Source: Amycolatopsis bullii (lineage in GTDB: Bacteria > Actinomycetota > Actinomycetes > Mycobacteriales > Pseudonocardiaceae). Taken from it: a DNA stretch of 64,000 bases. Made by a program: the position numbers and the translations under genes. Below the pieces are notes generated by a model that did no database searches, was not told where the DNA came from, and saw nothing but the letters and a program-made list of their open reading frames with translations. The DNA is taken from contig NZ_BNAW01000044.1 in NCBI RefSeq assembly GCF_014654205.1, positions 17,904 to 81,903 on the forward strand. Direction: 5' to 3'. This document shows positions 26,044 through 34,321 of this stretch, one piece after another (the stretch's first letter is position 1; each line of letters starts with the position of its first letter).

Positions 26044-26790
26044 GTGCTCTGTTTCGGCGGCAGCGGTGTGCCGATCGTTCTGCTCCACGGTCTGATGGGC
26101 CGGGCGCGGACGTGGTGGCGGGTCGCGGAGTGGCTCCGGCCCTACGGCGCGGTGTACGGCTTCGACGCGCGCGGCCACGGCAATGCCCCGCGCGTCGGCC
26201 CGTGGACGACCGAGCGCTTCGCCGACGACATCGCCGAAGCGCTGCGGACGCTCGACGCGGGTCCGGCGGTGCTGATCGGGCACTCGATGGGTGGCCTGCA
26301 CGCCTGGGCGACGGCCGCGCGGCACCCGGAGCTGGTGCGCGCGGTCGTGTCGGAGGACTTCGCGCCGGACCAGCGCGGCCGGACCGTCGAGACCTGGCGC
26401 GGGTACTTCGAGAGCTGGCCGGTGCCGTTCTCCTCGCTCGACCACGTCCGCGAGTTCTTCGGCGACGCGGGCAGCTACTTCGCGGACTGCGTCGAGGAGC
26501 GTTCCGACGGGTTCCACCTGGTCGCCGACCTGGAGGACCTGTACGTCATCGCCGCGGAGTGGGGGCGCCGGGACTACTGGGACGTCGTCGAGGCGATCCG
26601 CTGCCCGCTGCTGCTGGTCGAGGGCGAGCACACCGCGATGCCACCCGGCCAGCAGGCGGAAGTCGCTTCGCGGGTGCCCGGCGCCCGCCACCTGGTGGTC
26701 CCGGGCTCGGCCCACCTGCCCCACGACGAGGCCCCGGAGATCTACCGGGGTGCCGTCGAGGCCTTCCTCAGCCAGGTCCTGAACCGGTGA
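26044..26790 (+). CDS. Alpha/beta-fold hydrolase
   Basis: A 248-residue hydrolase. The oxyanion-hole region is VLLHGLMGRARTW, the nucleophile elbow is GHSMGG, and the C-terminal catalytic-type His is in PGSAHLPHDEAP. GTG 26044 fits the usual start of the fold (VLCFGGSGVPIVLLHG); the frame is open from 25960 but the added residues are non-conserved in character. The substrate is unknown. Confidence 0.82.
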   Translation: MLCFGGSGVPIVLLHGLMGRARTWWRVAEWLRPYGAVYGFDARGHGNAPRVGPWTTERFADDIAEALRTLDAGPAVLIGHSMGGLHAWATAARHPELVRAVVSEDFAPDQRGRTVETWRGYFESWPVPFSSLDHVREFFGDAGSYFADCVEERSDGFHLVADLEDLYVIAAEWGRRDYWDVVEAIRCPLLLVEGEHTAMPPGQQAEVASRVPGARHLVVPGSAHLPHDEAPEIYRGAVEAFLSQVLNR

Positions 26791-26857
26791 CGGCGAGAAG
26801 GACGGTGCACCGCGCGCGCCGTTGAGCTCGGCGCACCGACCACCTCGCCGCCACTTC

Positions 26858-26892
26858 CCCGTGAAAGGGGCACTTTCACGGGAAAGTGCCCC
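26858..26892. terminator. Overlapping alternative hairpins in a convergent gap
   Basis: GGGGCACTTTC (26867-26877) pairs with GAAAGTGCCCC (26882-26892). Alternatively CCCGTGAAAG (26858-26867) pairs with CTTTCACGGG (26873-26882). The two folds exclude each other. The element lies between convergent genes and shares its core with the palindrome at 34297. Confidence 0.65.
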
Positions 26893-26895
26893 GGC

Positions 26896-27852
26896 TCAGG
26901 TTCGGGTGAGGTCCGCTCGCCAGGCCGCCGCCGAGCGGTCCGCGGGAACGATCAGCGGCCAGACGTCCGCACCGAGGAAGCCCGTCTCGTCGGTCACCTT
27001 GGTGGCGGTGCACGTGTGGCGCGGCAAACCGGCCTGATCGGACAAAGCGGCCACGGCGTCCTTTGTGGACTGCCCGAAGACGCCGTCCGTGGGGACGCCG
27101 AAGCCGGACGCGCGCAGGAACTGCTGCGCAAGCTGCACCGTCCGGCCCGTGTCGCCCGGCTTGAGCAGCGGCCACTCGGCCTCGGCCCGCGCCACCGGGA
27201 CGCCGAGGACGCGGCCGACGGCCGTCCGCAGTTCCGGCAGCCGGTTGTAGAGCACCTGGCCGGGGCACTCGGTCGAGTTGAAGTCGCGGTGGCCCTTGAT
27301 GAATTCCGGCGCGATGCCGTACTGGCTCGCGATGTAGGCGACCAGCGAGACCAGCGAGTTCCACAGCGCCGGCGGCACGTCCACCGTGCTGTAGAGGCCC
27401 TCGTTCTCGATGCCGATGACCTCGCTGTTGTGGTTGCCGACGTTCGCGCCCTGCACGTGCCGCGTGCCGCCGCGCAGGATTTCCAGGCTGCGGTGCCGTC
27501 CTTCGGTGATGAACCCGCCGCGGCTGTTCGTGAACTGCTGGCCGCTGTCGATCCAGCCGTTCTTGTCCATGTGCAGGTTCTGGATGAACCGCGAGACGTA
27601 GTAGGCGCGCGCCAGCGAGAAGTCGTCGTTCATCGGCGGGTCGACCGCGTGGTGCACGACGATGTAGGTCGGCTTGTGGTTCTCCACCACGATGGTGCCG
27701 GTGGCGGGCCGGGCGCCCCAGTCGGACGTCGGGTGGATCGCCGGTTCCGGAACGGCCGCGCCGGCCGTTCCCGTGGTCGTCATCCCCAGTGCGCCGGCCG
27801 CGGTGGCGGTCACCCCCGCCTTCAGCAGGGTCCGGCGGTCAACAGTGACCAT
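26896..27852 (-). CDS. Tat-exported N-acetylmuramoyl-L-alanine amidase with peptidoglycan-binding domain
   Basis: A 318-residue cell-wall enzyme. The N-terminus has a twin-arginine signal (DRRTLLKAGVTATAAG). An amidase_2/PGRP-type domain follows, with zinc-site residues in YIVVHHAV and GHRDFNSTECPG. The C-terminal part (LLKPGDTGRTVQLAQQFLRASGF ... DGVFGQSTKDAV) is a PG_binding_1 domain. ATG 27852 is chosen as the start because it directly precedes the Tat motif. It likely cuts the amide bond between muramic acid and the stem peptide outside the cell. Confidence 0.9.
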   Translation of the reverse strand: MVTVDRRTLLKAGVTATAAGALGMTTTGTAGAAVPEPAIHPTSDWGARPATGTIVVENHKPTYIVVHHAVDPPMNDDFSLARAYYVSRFIQNLHMDKNGWIDSGQQFTNSRGGFITEGRHRSLEILRGGTRHVQGANVGNHNSEVIGIENEGLYSTVDVPPALWNSLVSLVAYIASQYGIAPEFIKGHRDFNSTECPGQVLYNRLPELRTAVGRVLGVPVARAEAEWPLLKPGDTGRTVQLAQQFLRASGFGVPTDGVFGQSTKDAVAALSDQAGLPRHTCTATKVTDETGFLGADVWPLIVPADRSAAAWRADLTRT

Positions 27853-27915
27853 GCGGAAAACGGTAACTCCGCAGCGCGCCATTGACAACTATTGACCAAC
27901 TTTGGTTGTAGCGCG

Positions 27916-28791
27916 TCAGTGTTCACCCGGCAGGGCGAAGTGGCCGTCGCGGGTCTGCTCCAGCAGCCCGTCGACGAGCAGGGAGTCCAGGCAGCGGTCG
28001 CGCTGGCCGCCGTCGTGCCACACGAGGTCCAGGCGCGCCTTCTCGACCGGGCCTTCGCTGCCGCGCAGCACGTCGAGCAGCCGCCCGCGGACGTACCGGT
28101 CGGTGCCCGCGTACCGCTGCACCGGCTTGGCCGGCCCGGTGTACTCCGGCCGTCCGGCGTGCTGCCACGCGCAGGCGTCGTAGATCGGGCAGTCCGCGCA
28201 CTTGGGGGCCCGCGCGGTGCAGATCAGCGCGCCGAGCTCCATGATCGCCGCGGAAAACTTCGCCGCGGGCGCGTCTTCGGCCGGCAGCAGGGCCTCGACG
28301 TCGGCCATGTCCCGGGTGGTGGACGCGGGCCCGGCGTCCCCGGCCCCGTGCACCGCCCGCGCGACGACCCGCCGCACGTTCGTGTCGACGACCGGCGCCC
28401 GCCGCCCGTAGGCGAACGCGGCGACGGCCCGCGCGGTGTAGGCGCCGATCCCCGGCAGCGCGAGCAGAGTGTCCACATCGGACGGAACGACGTCGCCGTG
28501 CTCGCGGGCGATGACGGCCGCTGTGTCGTGGAGCCGCAGCGCCCGGCGCGGGTAGCCGAGCTTGCCCCAGGCCCGCACGACCTCGCCCTGCGAAGACGCG
28601 GCCAGCGCCGAAGGGACCGGCCAGCGCGCCATCCACTCGTGCCAGATCGGCTGCACCCGGACCACGGGGGTCTGCTGGAGCATGATTTCGCTGACCAGGA
28701 CACCCCAGGCCGAGCAGGTGGGCTCGCGCCACGGGAGATCCCGGCCGTGCGCGGAGAACCAGTCGAGCAGTACGTCAGCGTCCACAGCCAC
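27916..28791 (-). CDS. mutY: A/G-specific adenine DNA glycosylase
   Basis: A 291-residue base-excision repair enzyme that removes adenine opposite 8-oxoguanine. It shows SEIMLQQTPV with the catalytic Glu, the helix-hairpin-helix LPGIGAYTA, the catalytic Asp in VVDTNVRR, and the [4Fe-4S] ligands C-x6-C-x2-C-x5-C (CTARAPKCADCPIYDAC). The MutT-like C-terminal domain is shortened, as is usual in actinobacteria. GTG start at 28791, with another GTG two codons in. Confidence 0.95.
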   Translation of the reverse strand: MAVDADVLLDWFSAHGRDLPWREPTCSAWGVLVSEIMLQQTPVVRVQPIWHEWMARWPVPSALAASSQGEVVRAWGKLGYPRRALRLHDTAAVIAREHGDVVPSDVDTLLALPGIGAYTARAVAAFAYGRRAPVVDTNVRRVVARAVHGAGDAGPASTTRDMADVEALLPAEDAPAAKFSAAIMELGALICTARAPKCADCPIYDACAWQHAGRPEYTGPAKPVQRYAGTDRYVRGRLLDVLRGSEGPVEKARLDLVWHDGGQRDRCLDSLLVDGLLEQTRDGHFALPGEH

Positions 28792-28800
28792 GCCGGGAGG

Positions 28801-29733
28801 CTACTTCGCGTACTTCGGCAGCTCGCGGGCGACCTCGTCCGGCGACGGCATGGCGGCGATCTCCGCGGCGATCGCGCGAGCCGCGTCGCGGCAGGAGGAC
28901 GCCTTCCGCGCCTGTTCGGCGACGGCGTCGGCGGTCAGCTCACCGGGCAGGAGGCGCCGGGCGGCGCCGGCGGCGACGAGCGCGTCGGCGTTGGCGAACT
29001 GGTCGGCGCCCTGGGGCAGGACGAGCTGCGGGACGCCGGCGGCAAGCGCGCCGAGGGTGGTGCCGCTCCCGCCGTGGTGCACGACCAGCTCCGCCCGCGA
29101 GATCGCCGCGGCCTGCGGTACCCAGGCCCGGGTCGTCACGTGGGCCGGCTGCGGCCCGAGGGGCACCCCGCCGGTGGCCACCACGACGTGCGTGCCGAGC
29201 GTGGCCAGGCCTTCGATCGCCGTCTCGAGCACCTCCGGGGTGCCGAACGCCGTGCCGAGGGTCAGGTAGACCAGCGGGCCCCGGAAGTCGCCCGGCTCGG
29301 CGAACGGCACGGGCCGCACCGGGATGCGCTCGCCGGCGAGGAAGTCCGCGTCCTGCAGCGACGGCGGGCAGATGTCGAGGTGCACGCCGCCGGAGGGGCG
29401 CTCGAACCCGATGTCGCGCGGGAACATCCGGCCGAACCCGTGCCAGAGCGCCGGGATCCCGGCGCGCCGGGCGGCCACGGCCACCTCGGGAACGCCCCAC
29501 CCGTGCACGACCAGGTCCGGGCGCAGCCGCTTCAGGTCCGGCTCGAGGTCTTCGGCGTAGATCTCGTAGAACGAATCCGCGGGCCGGAACGGGTTCAGCC
29601 CTCGCAGCGCCTCGTGGACGTGCTCACCGGCGGCGAAGTGCACCTCGTGCCCGATGTCCCGCGCCGCGGCCGCGAGCGGGACCATCGGGAACGTGTGGCC
29701 GGCCGACGCCAGCCCGGCGAAGAGAATGCGCAT
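28801..29733 (-). CDS. UGT-like glycosyltransferase
   Basis: A 310-residue GT1/GT-B-fold enzyme, shorter than the usual 380-420. The N-terminus has FAGLASAGHTFPMVPLA; the C-terminal sugar-nucleotide site shows LVVHHGGSGTTLGALAAGVPQLVLPQGADQ in outline (HGGSGT, PQGADQ). Such enzymes decorate macrolides, glycopeptides or lipids. Acceptor and donor are unknown. It ends ten bases before mutY begins, so the two may be co-transcribed. Confidence 0.85.
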   Translation of the reverse strand: MRILFAGLASAGHTFPMVPLAAAARDIGHEVHFAAGEHVHEALRGLNPFRPADSFYEIYAEDLEPDLKRLRPDLVVHGWGVPEVAVAARRAGIPALWHGFGRMFPRDIGFERPSGGVHLDICPPSLQDADFLAGERIPVRPVPFAEPGDFRGPLVYLTLGTAFGTPEVLETAIEGLATLGTHVVVATGGVPLGPQPAHVTTRAWVPQAAAISRAELVVHHGGSGTTLGALAAGVPQLVLPQGADQFANADALVAAGAARRLLPGELTADAVAEQARKASSCRDAARAIAAEIAAMPSPDEVARELPKYAK

Positions 29734-29778
29734 GCCGCCCCCATCCGGATGATTGCAACATCCGAATGCTAGCGGCCG

Positions 29779-30270
29779 CTACTCGACCTCGGTGAGCTTC
29801 CCGGTCTTCACGTCGTAGACGAACCCGCGGACGTTGTCCGTGTGCGGCAGGTATGCGCTCCGCCGGACGCGCTCCACCGACGTCCGGACGCTGTTTTCGA
29901 CGTTGCGGAACGCTTCGACCGCCCAGGTGGGACGCAGGCCGGTGGCTTCCTCGAGCTCGTCCTTGAAGTCGTCTTCGGTGACCATCGAAAGGCCGCACTC
30001 GGTGTGCTGCACGATCAGCACCTCGCGGGTGCCGAGCTTGCGCTGCGAAAGGGCCAGCGAGCGGATCATGTCGTCGGTCACCACGCCGCCCGCGTTGCGG
30101 AGGACGTGCGACTCGCCTTGCAGCAGACCGAACAGCTCGAACACGCGGATCCGGGCGTCCATGCAGGTCAGGACGGCTACCTGCAGCGAGGGCTTCGGGG
30201 ACGACCGGTCACCCGGCGTCACCTCGCCGAGTTCCTGGTTGCGCTTGAGCAATACGTCGATCGAGGTCAT
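29779..30270 (-). CDS. Beta-carbonic anhydrase
   Basis: A 163-residue enzyme that interconverts CO2 and bicarbonate. Zinc ligands are the Cys of LTCMDARI and the His and Cys of QHTECG; the Asp-Arg dyad is in CMDAR. VLRNAGGVVTDDMIRSLALSQ and the ending RGFVYDVKTGKLTEV are close to what I recall of M. tuberculosis Rv1284. mutY and a carbonic anhydrase are also near neighbours in mycobacteria. Confidence 0.92.
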   Translation of the reverse strand: MTSIDVLLKRNQELGEVTPGDRSSPKPSLQVAVLTCMDARIRVFELFGLLQGESHVLRNAGGVVTDDMIRSLALSQRKLGTREVLIVQHTECGLSMVTEDDFKDELEEATGLRPTWAVEAFRNVENSVRTSVERVRRSAYLPHTDNVRGFVYDVKTGKLTEVE

Positions 30271-30370
30271 CGGTCACCTTCCGGCCAGTGGCCCCGCGGC
30301 GCGGGCGTACCACTCCATTTGACCGGGTGACTACCCAGCTGAGCAATGCGTTAAGAGCAATGTCACCAGC

Positions 30371-31471
30371 TCAGCCGCCGAACCACGGCTCGTCGACGGT
30401 CCTCGGCGGGCCCGACGTCCGCCCGACCCGCAGCTCGGTCGGCAGGGTGATCGTCTTGGGCGCGCTCCGCTCGCCCGAACTGAGCAGCAGCCGTCCGGCC
30501 GTCTTGCCCTTCTCCAGGACCGGCTGGTGGACCGTGGTGAGCCCGATCCGCTCGGCTTCGGCGATGCCGTCGAAGCCGGTCACGGTCAGGTCCTGCGGCA
30601 CCCGCAGCCCGCGGCGCTCGGCCTCGGCCATGGCGCCGAGCGCGAGGATGTCCGAGGTGCAGATGACCGCCGTGATCTGCGGGTACGCGTCCAGCAGCTG
30701 GCGGGCCGCGGACGCGCCGTCGTCCACCGTGTGGTCGAAGCGCTCGACCACCGGGACGCCCGCCCAGTCGACGCCCGCCGCCGAGAACGCGACGGCCAGC
30801 GCCTCCAGCCGGGTGCGCTGGACGTGGAAGTGCGCACCGCTCTGCCGCGTCGCGGAGACGAAGTCGTCGTTGCGCTCGCGGGCCAGGCGCATGCAGATCA
30901 CGCCGACCTGCCGGTGTCCCAGCGTCACCAGGTGCTCGGCGATCTTGCCGACGGCGGCGGCGTCGTCCGGGCCGACGCGGTCGATGCCTTCGAGGCTCGG
31001 CTGGTCGATGATCACCGTCGGCACCGGGCGTTCCAGCACGGCGGCCAGGTGCGGGTCGTCGTCCGGGACGGAGTAGACGACGAACCCGTCTACGCCCGCG
31101 CGGTGCACCGCGGCGACGTCCTCGCGGCCGGGGCTGGCGGGCACCAGGTGCAGGCCGACGCCGGCGTCTTCGCAGGCCAGCGCCAGTCCTTCGAGCACGC
31201 CGACGGCGGCGGGGTCGCGGAAGGCGTAGGAGAGGTTCTCGGTGAGCAGCAGCCCGACCGCGCCCGCCTTGCGCGTGCGCAGGGAGCGGGCGACCGGGTC
31301 GGGGCCGGGGTAGCCGAGGCGTCGCGCGGTCTCGAGGACGCGGCGGCGCAGTTCCGGGGACAGCTGGTCCGGCCGGTTGTAGGCGTTGGACACCGTGGTC
31401 CTGGACACACCGAGCTCCGCCGCGAGCGACGCCAGCGTCGCCTGCCTCCGGGTGCGAATAGGACGTCCCAT
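30371..31471 (-). CDS. LacI-family transcriptional regulator
   Basis: A 366-residue repressor. The N-terminal HTH is ATLASLAAELGVSRTTVSNAYN, followed by the hinge and a periplasmic-binding-protein-like sensor (GAVGLLLTENLSYAF; VICTSDILALGAMAEA; VTGFDGIAEAERIGLTTV). Sugars are the usual ligands. ATG 31471 is the likely start; no ribosome site precedes it. A 13-bp palindrome 5 bases upstream is probably its own operator. It is divergent from the metal importer. Confidence 0.9.
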   Translation of the reverse strand: MGRPIRTRRQATLASLAAELGVSRTTVSNAYNRPDQLSPELRRRVLETARRLGYPGPDPVARSLRTRKAGAVGLLLTENLSYAFRDPAAVGVLEGLALACEDAGVGLHLVPASPGREDVAAVHRAGVDGFVVYSVPDDDPHLAAVLERPVPTVIIDQPSLEGIDRVGPDDAAAVGKIAEHLVTLGHRQVGVICMRLARERNDDFVSATRQSGAHFHVQRTRLEALAVAFSAAGVDWAGVPVVERFDHTVDDGASAARQLLDAYPQITAVICTSDILALGAMAEAERRGLRVPQDLTVTGFDGIAEAERIGLTTVHQPVLEKGKTAGRLLLSSGERSAPKTITLPTELRVGRTSGPPRTVDEPWFGG

Positions 31472-31476
31472 CAGCA

Positions 31477-31489
31477 AACCGTAACGGTT
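31477..31489. promoter_or_regulatory. Putative LacI-family operator
   Basis: AACCGTAACGGTT is a perfect 13-bp palindrome (6-1-6) between the LacI-type gene and the metal importer, directly before the regulator's start. A second ACGGTT half-site occurs at 31616 upstream of the importer gene. Confidence 0.5.
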
Positions 31490-31610
31490 CAGATCGAATT
31501 CATGAAGAGACACCCCGCGTGGTCGATGTCTCGATCCGCATGCACGAAGACGCATACACCAAACCGAGAGCGGATGGCCAGGAAGTCATCCGGATGGGGT
31601 AAGGTGAATC

Positions 31611-31625
31611 TGACAACGGTTTCCA
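31611..31625 (+). promoter_or_regulatory. Putative Zur (zinc uptake regulator) box
   Basis: TGACAACGGTTTCCA resembles the actinobacterial Zur site (TGAnAAnnnTTTTCA type) and has dyad symmetry (TGACAAC and GTTTCCA, 5 of 7 paired). It lies 27 bases before the start of the metal-binding lipoprotein gene. Identification is by resemblance only. Confidence 0.45.
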
Positions 31626-31651
31626 TTAGCGTCTGTGTCAGGAGTCTTCCG

Positions 31652-32560
31652 ATGAGTTCCCGCACCAGGAGCGTCCTCGCGGCCGCTTCGGCCCTGTCCG
31701 TGTTCGCCTTGGCCGCGTGCTCCGGTGGGACGTCCTCCGACGGCGGCGGCGCGCAGGCGGGCAGTGACGGCAAGGTGAAGGTCGTCGCCTCGACCGACGT
31801 CTGGGGCAGCGTCGCCAGTGCCGTCGGCGGCGAGAACGTCGAGGTCAAGGCCATCATCCACGACCCGTCGGCCGACCCGCACTCGTACGAGACGACGGCG
31901 GACGACGCCCTCGCGGCGAAGGGCGCGCAGCTGCTGCTCTCCAACGGCGGCGGGTACGACGAGTTCTTCGGCAAGCTCACCGAGCAGGCGGGGAACGCGA
32001 AGAAGCTGGTCGCCTACGACATCGCCGCGACCGGCGACGAGAACGAGCACGTCTGGTACGACCTGCCGGGCGTCGACAAGGTCGCCGACCAGCTCGCCGC
32101 GCAGCTGGGCGAGCTCAAGCCGGCGGCCAAGCAGCAGTTCGCCGACAACGCGACCGCGTTCAAGGCGAAGGTCGACGCGCTCGAGAAGCGGCTCGAAGAG
32201 CTGGGGACCACCCACCCGGGCACGAAGGTCGTCGTCACCGAGCCGGTCGCGCACTACCTGCTCGCGAGCGCGAAGATCGCCGACGCGACGCCCAAGGCGT
32301 TCTCGGACGCGGTGGAGAACGACACCGACGTCCCGGCCGACGCCGTCAGCGCCTACAAGCAGCTCATCGCCACCAAGCAGGTCAAGGCGCTGGTGAACAA
32401 CGAGCAGACGGTGACGCCGCTGACCCAGGACGTCGTCAAGCAGGCGAAGGACGCCGGGATCGGCGTGGTCGGCGTGACCGAAACGCTCCCCGCGGGTGTG
32501 ACGGACTACATTGGCTGGATGACCGGGGAAGTCGACGAGCTGGCTGGGGCGTTGAAGTAG
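31652..32560 (+). CDS. Metal (probably zinc) ABC transporter substrate-binding lipoprotein
   Basis: A 302-residue cluster A-I solute-binding protein. A lipobox (FALAACSGG) anchors it outside the membrane. Likely metal ligands are the His residues of SADPHSYE, NEHVWYDLP and EPVAHYLL and the acidic site near VNNEQT. The usual His-rich loop of ZnuA is absent, so manganese is not excluded. ATG 31652 has AGGAG seven bases upstream. It is the first gene of a three-gene importer operon. Confidence 0.88.
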   Translation: MSSRTRSVLAAASALSVFALAACSGGTSSDGGGAQAGSDGKVKVVASTDVWGSVASAVGGENVEVKAIIHDPSADPHSYETTADDALAAKGAQLLLSNGGGYDEFFGKLTEQAGNAKKLVAYDIAATGDENEHVWYDLPGVDKVADQLAAQLGELKPAAKQQFADNATAFKAKVDALEKRLEELGTTHPGTKVVVTEPVAHYLLASAKIADATPKAFSDAVENDTDVPADAVSAYKQLIATKQVKALVNNEQTVTPLTQDVVKQAKDAGIGVVGVTETLPAGVTDYIGWMTGEVDELAGALK

Positions 32561-32562
32561 CC

Positions 32563-33408
32563 ATGCCACCCATCTCCGACGACGTGCGCCCCGCGGTCCG
32601 GGTCCGTGGGGCGGGCCTCGCGTTCGGCCCGCGCACCCTCTGGTCCGGGCTGGACCTCGTCGTCGAGCCGGGCGAGTTCGTCGCCGTGCTCGGCCCGAAC
32701 GGTTCCGGCAAGAGCAGCTTCCTCAAGGCGCTGCTGGGCATGCAGGACCTCTCGGCGGGCACGGTCGAGATCGCGGGTGGCCGCCCGGGCGGCGCGAACC
32801 GCAAGATCGGGTACATCCCGCAGCAGCGCGCGATCGACGAGTCGCTGACGCTGCGCGGCGTCGACCTGGTCGGGCTGGGCCTCGACGGGCACCGCTGGGG
32901 TTTCGGGTTCCCGGGCATCGCGGCACGACGTCGTCTCGTCGCGTCGGCGATTGCCCACGTGGGAGCGACGCGGTACGCGAAACAGCCGGTCGGCCGGCTG
33001 TCCGGCGGCGAGCAGCAGCGGCTGCGGGTGGCGCAGGCCCTGGTCGGCGACCCCGAGGTGCTGCTCTGCGACGAGCCGCTGCTCTCGCTCGACCTCGCGC
33101 ACCAGCGCGCGATCAGCGAGCTGATCGACTTCCGGCGGCGCGCGGCGGGCACGGCGGTGCTGTTCGTGACCCACGAGATCAACCCGGTGCTGCCGTTCGT
33201 CGACCGCGTGCTCTACCTGGTCAACGGCCAGTTCCGGATCGGCAAGCCGGACGAGGTCATGACCACGGCCACGCTGTCGGAGCTGTACGGCACCCGCGTC
33301 GAGGTGCTCAAGGTCGGCGGCCAGATCCACATCGCGGGCGCGCAGAGCGCGTTGTGCGAGGCCGAGCCGCACCACCACGAACACGACGTCGAAGAGCAAG
33401 TGGGCTGA
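32563..33408 (+). CDS. Metal ABC transporter ATP-binding protein
   Basis: A 281-residue ATPase of the ZnuC/MntB type. Walker A is GPNGSGKSS, the signature is LSGGEQQRLRVAQAL, and Walker B is VLLCDEPLLSLD. A His-rich tail (EPHHHEHD) could bind metal. The start is two bases after the stop of the binding-protein gene. Confidence 0.92.
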   Translation: MPPISDDVRPAVRVRGAGLAFGPRTLWSGLDLVVEPGEFVAVLGPNGSGKSSFLKALLGMQDLSAGTVEIAGGRPGGANRKIGYIPQQRAIDESLTLRGVDLVGLGLDGHRWGFGFPGIAARRRLVASAIAHVGATRYAKQPVGRLSGGEQQRLRVAQALVGDPEVLLCDEPLLSLDLAHQRAISELIDFRRRAAGTAVLFVTHEINPVLPFVDRVLYLVNGQFRIGKPDEVMTTATLSELYGTRVEVLKVGGQIHIAGAQSALCEAEPHHHEHDVEEQVG

Positions 33409-33411
33409 GTC

Positions 33412-34293
33412 TTGGATCTGTTCGACTTCGGCAAGACCTGGGAACTGATCACCGAGCTCGACGGCGTGCGGACGGCACTGCTGGCGGCGGCGATCCTCGG
33501 CCTGGTGGCGGGGGTGCTGGGCCCCCTGATCGTGATGCGGCGGATGTCGTTCGCGGTGCACGGCACGTCCGAGCTGGCCTTCACCGGCGGCGCGGCGGCC
33601 CTGCTCCTCGGCATCGGCGTCGAGTACGGCGCCCTGATCGGCGCGGTGGTGGCGGCGCTGCTGCTGGGCATCCTCGGCGCGCGCGACGCCGACCGCGACT
33701 CGGTGATCGGCGTGATCCTGTCGTTCGGGCTCGGCATGGGCGTGCTGTTCCTGTCGTTCTACAAAGGACGGTCCGGGAACAAGTTCGGCATCCTGACCGG
33801 CCAGATCATCACGATCGACTCGACGAACCTGACGTTGTTCGTGGTGTCGTCGGTGGTGGTGCTGGCGGTGCTGGCGCTGGTCTACCGGCCGCTGCTGTTC
33901 GCTTCGGTGGACCGGAACGTGGCCGTGGCCCGCGGCGTCCCGGTGAAGACGCTGACGGTGGTGTTCGCGCTGCTGGTGGGCGTCTCGACGGCGCTGAGCG
34001 TGAAGGTGGTCGGGTCGCTCCTGGTGGTGGCGCTGATGGTGACGCCCGCCGCGGCGGCGGCTCGCGTGACGGCGTCACCCTGGAAGGCGACGGTGCTGTC
34101 GGTGGTCTTCGCCGAGGTGTCGGCGATCGGCGGGATCGTCCTGTCCCTGGCGCCGGGGTTGCCGGTGAGCGCGTTCGTGACCGCGATTTCGTTCCTGATC
34201 TACGTGGCCTGCCGGGTGCTCGCCTGGCAGCGCGACCGCCGGACCCGGGTCCGCTCGGTGGACCCCGCCCCGGACCTGGTCGCCGCGGCCTGA
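33412..34293 (+). CDS. Metal ABC transporter permease
   Basis: A 293-residue permease with seven or eight membrane helices of the ABC-3 (ZnuB/MntC) family: GPLIVMRRMSFAVHGTSELAFTGGA near the N-terminus in outline, and VGSLLVVALMVTPAAAA. The start is TTG 33412, three bases after the ATPase stop. It closes the importer operon and is followed by a perfect palindrome. Confidence 0.9.
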   Translation: MDLFDFGKTWELITELDGVRTALLAAAILGLVAGVLGPLIVMRRMSFAVHGTSELAFTGGAAALLLGIGVEYGALIGAVVAALLLGILGARDADRDSVIGVILSFGLGMGVLFLSFYKGRSGNKFGILTGQIITIDSTNLTLFVVSSVVVLAVLALVYRPLLFASVDRNVAVARGVPVKTLTVVFALLVGVSTALSVKVVGSLLVVALMVTPAAAAARVTASPWKATVLSVVFAEVSAIGGIVLSLAPGLPVSAFVTAISFLIYVACRVLAWQRDRRTRVRSVDPAPDLVAAA

Positions 34294-34296
34294 GGC

Positions 34297-34318
34297 GGCA
34301 CTTTCACGTGAAAGTGCC
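34297..34318. terminator. 22-bp perfect palindrome between convergent genes
   Basis: GGCACTTTCAC is followed directly by its complement GTGAAAGTGCC, flanked by CCCTTT on the plus side. It lies between the metal permease and DUF445 stops and shares its sequence with the element at 26867. Confidence 0.65.
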
Positions 34319-34321
34319 CCT

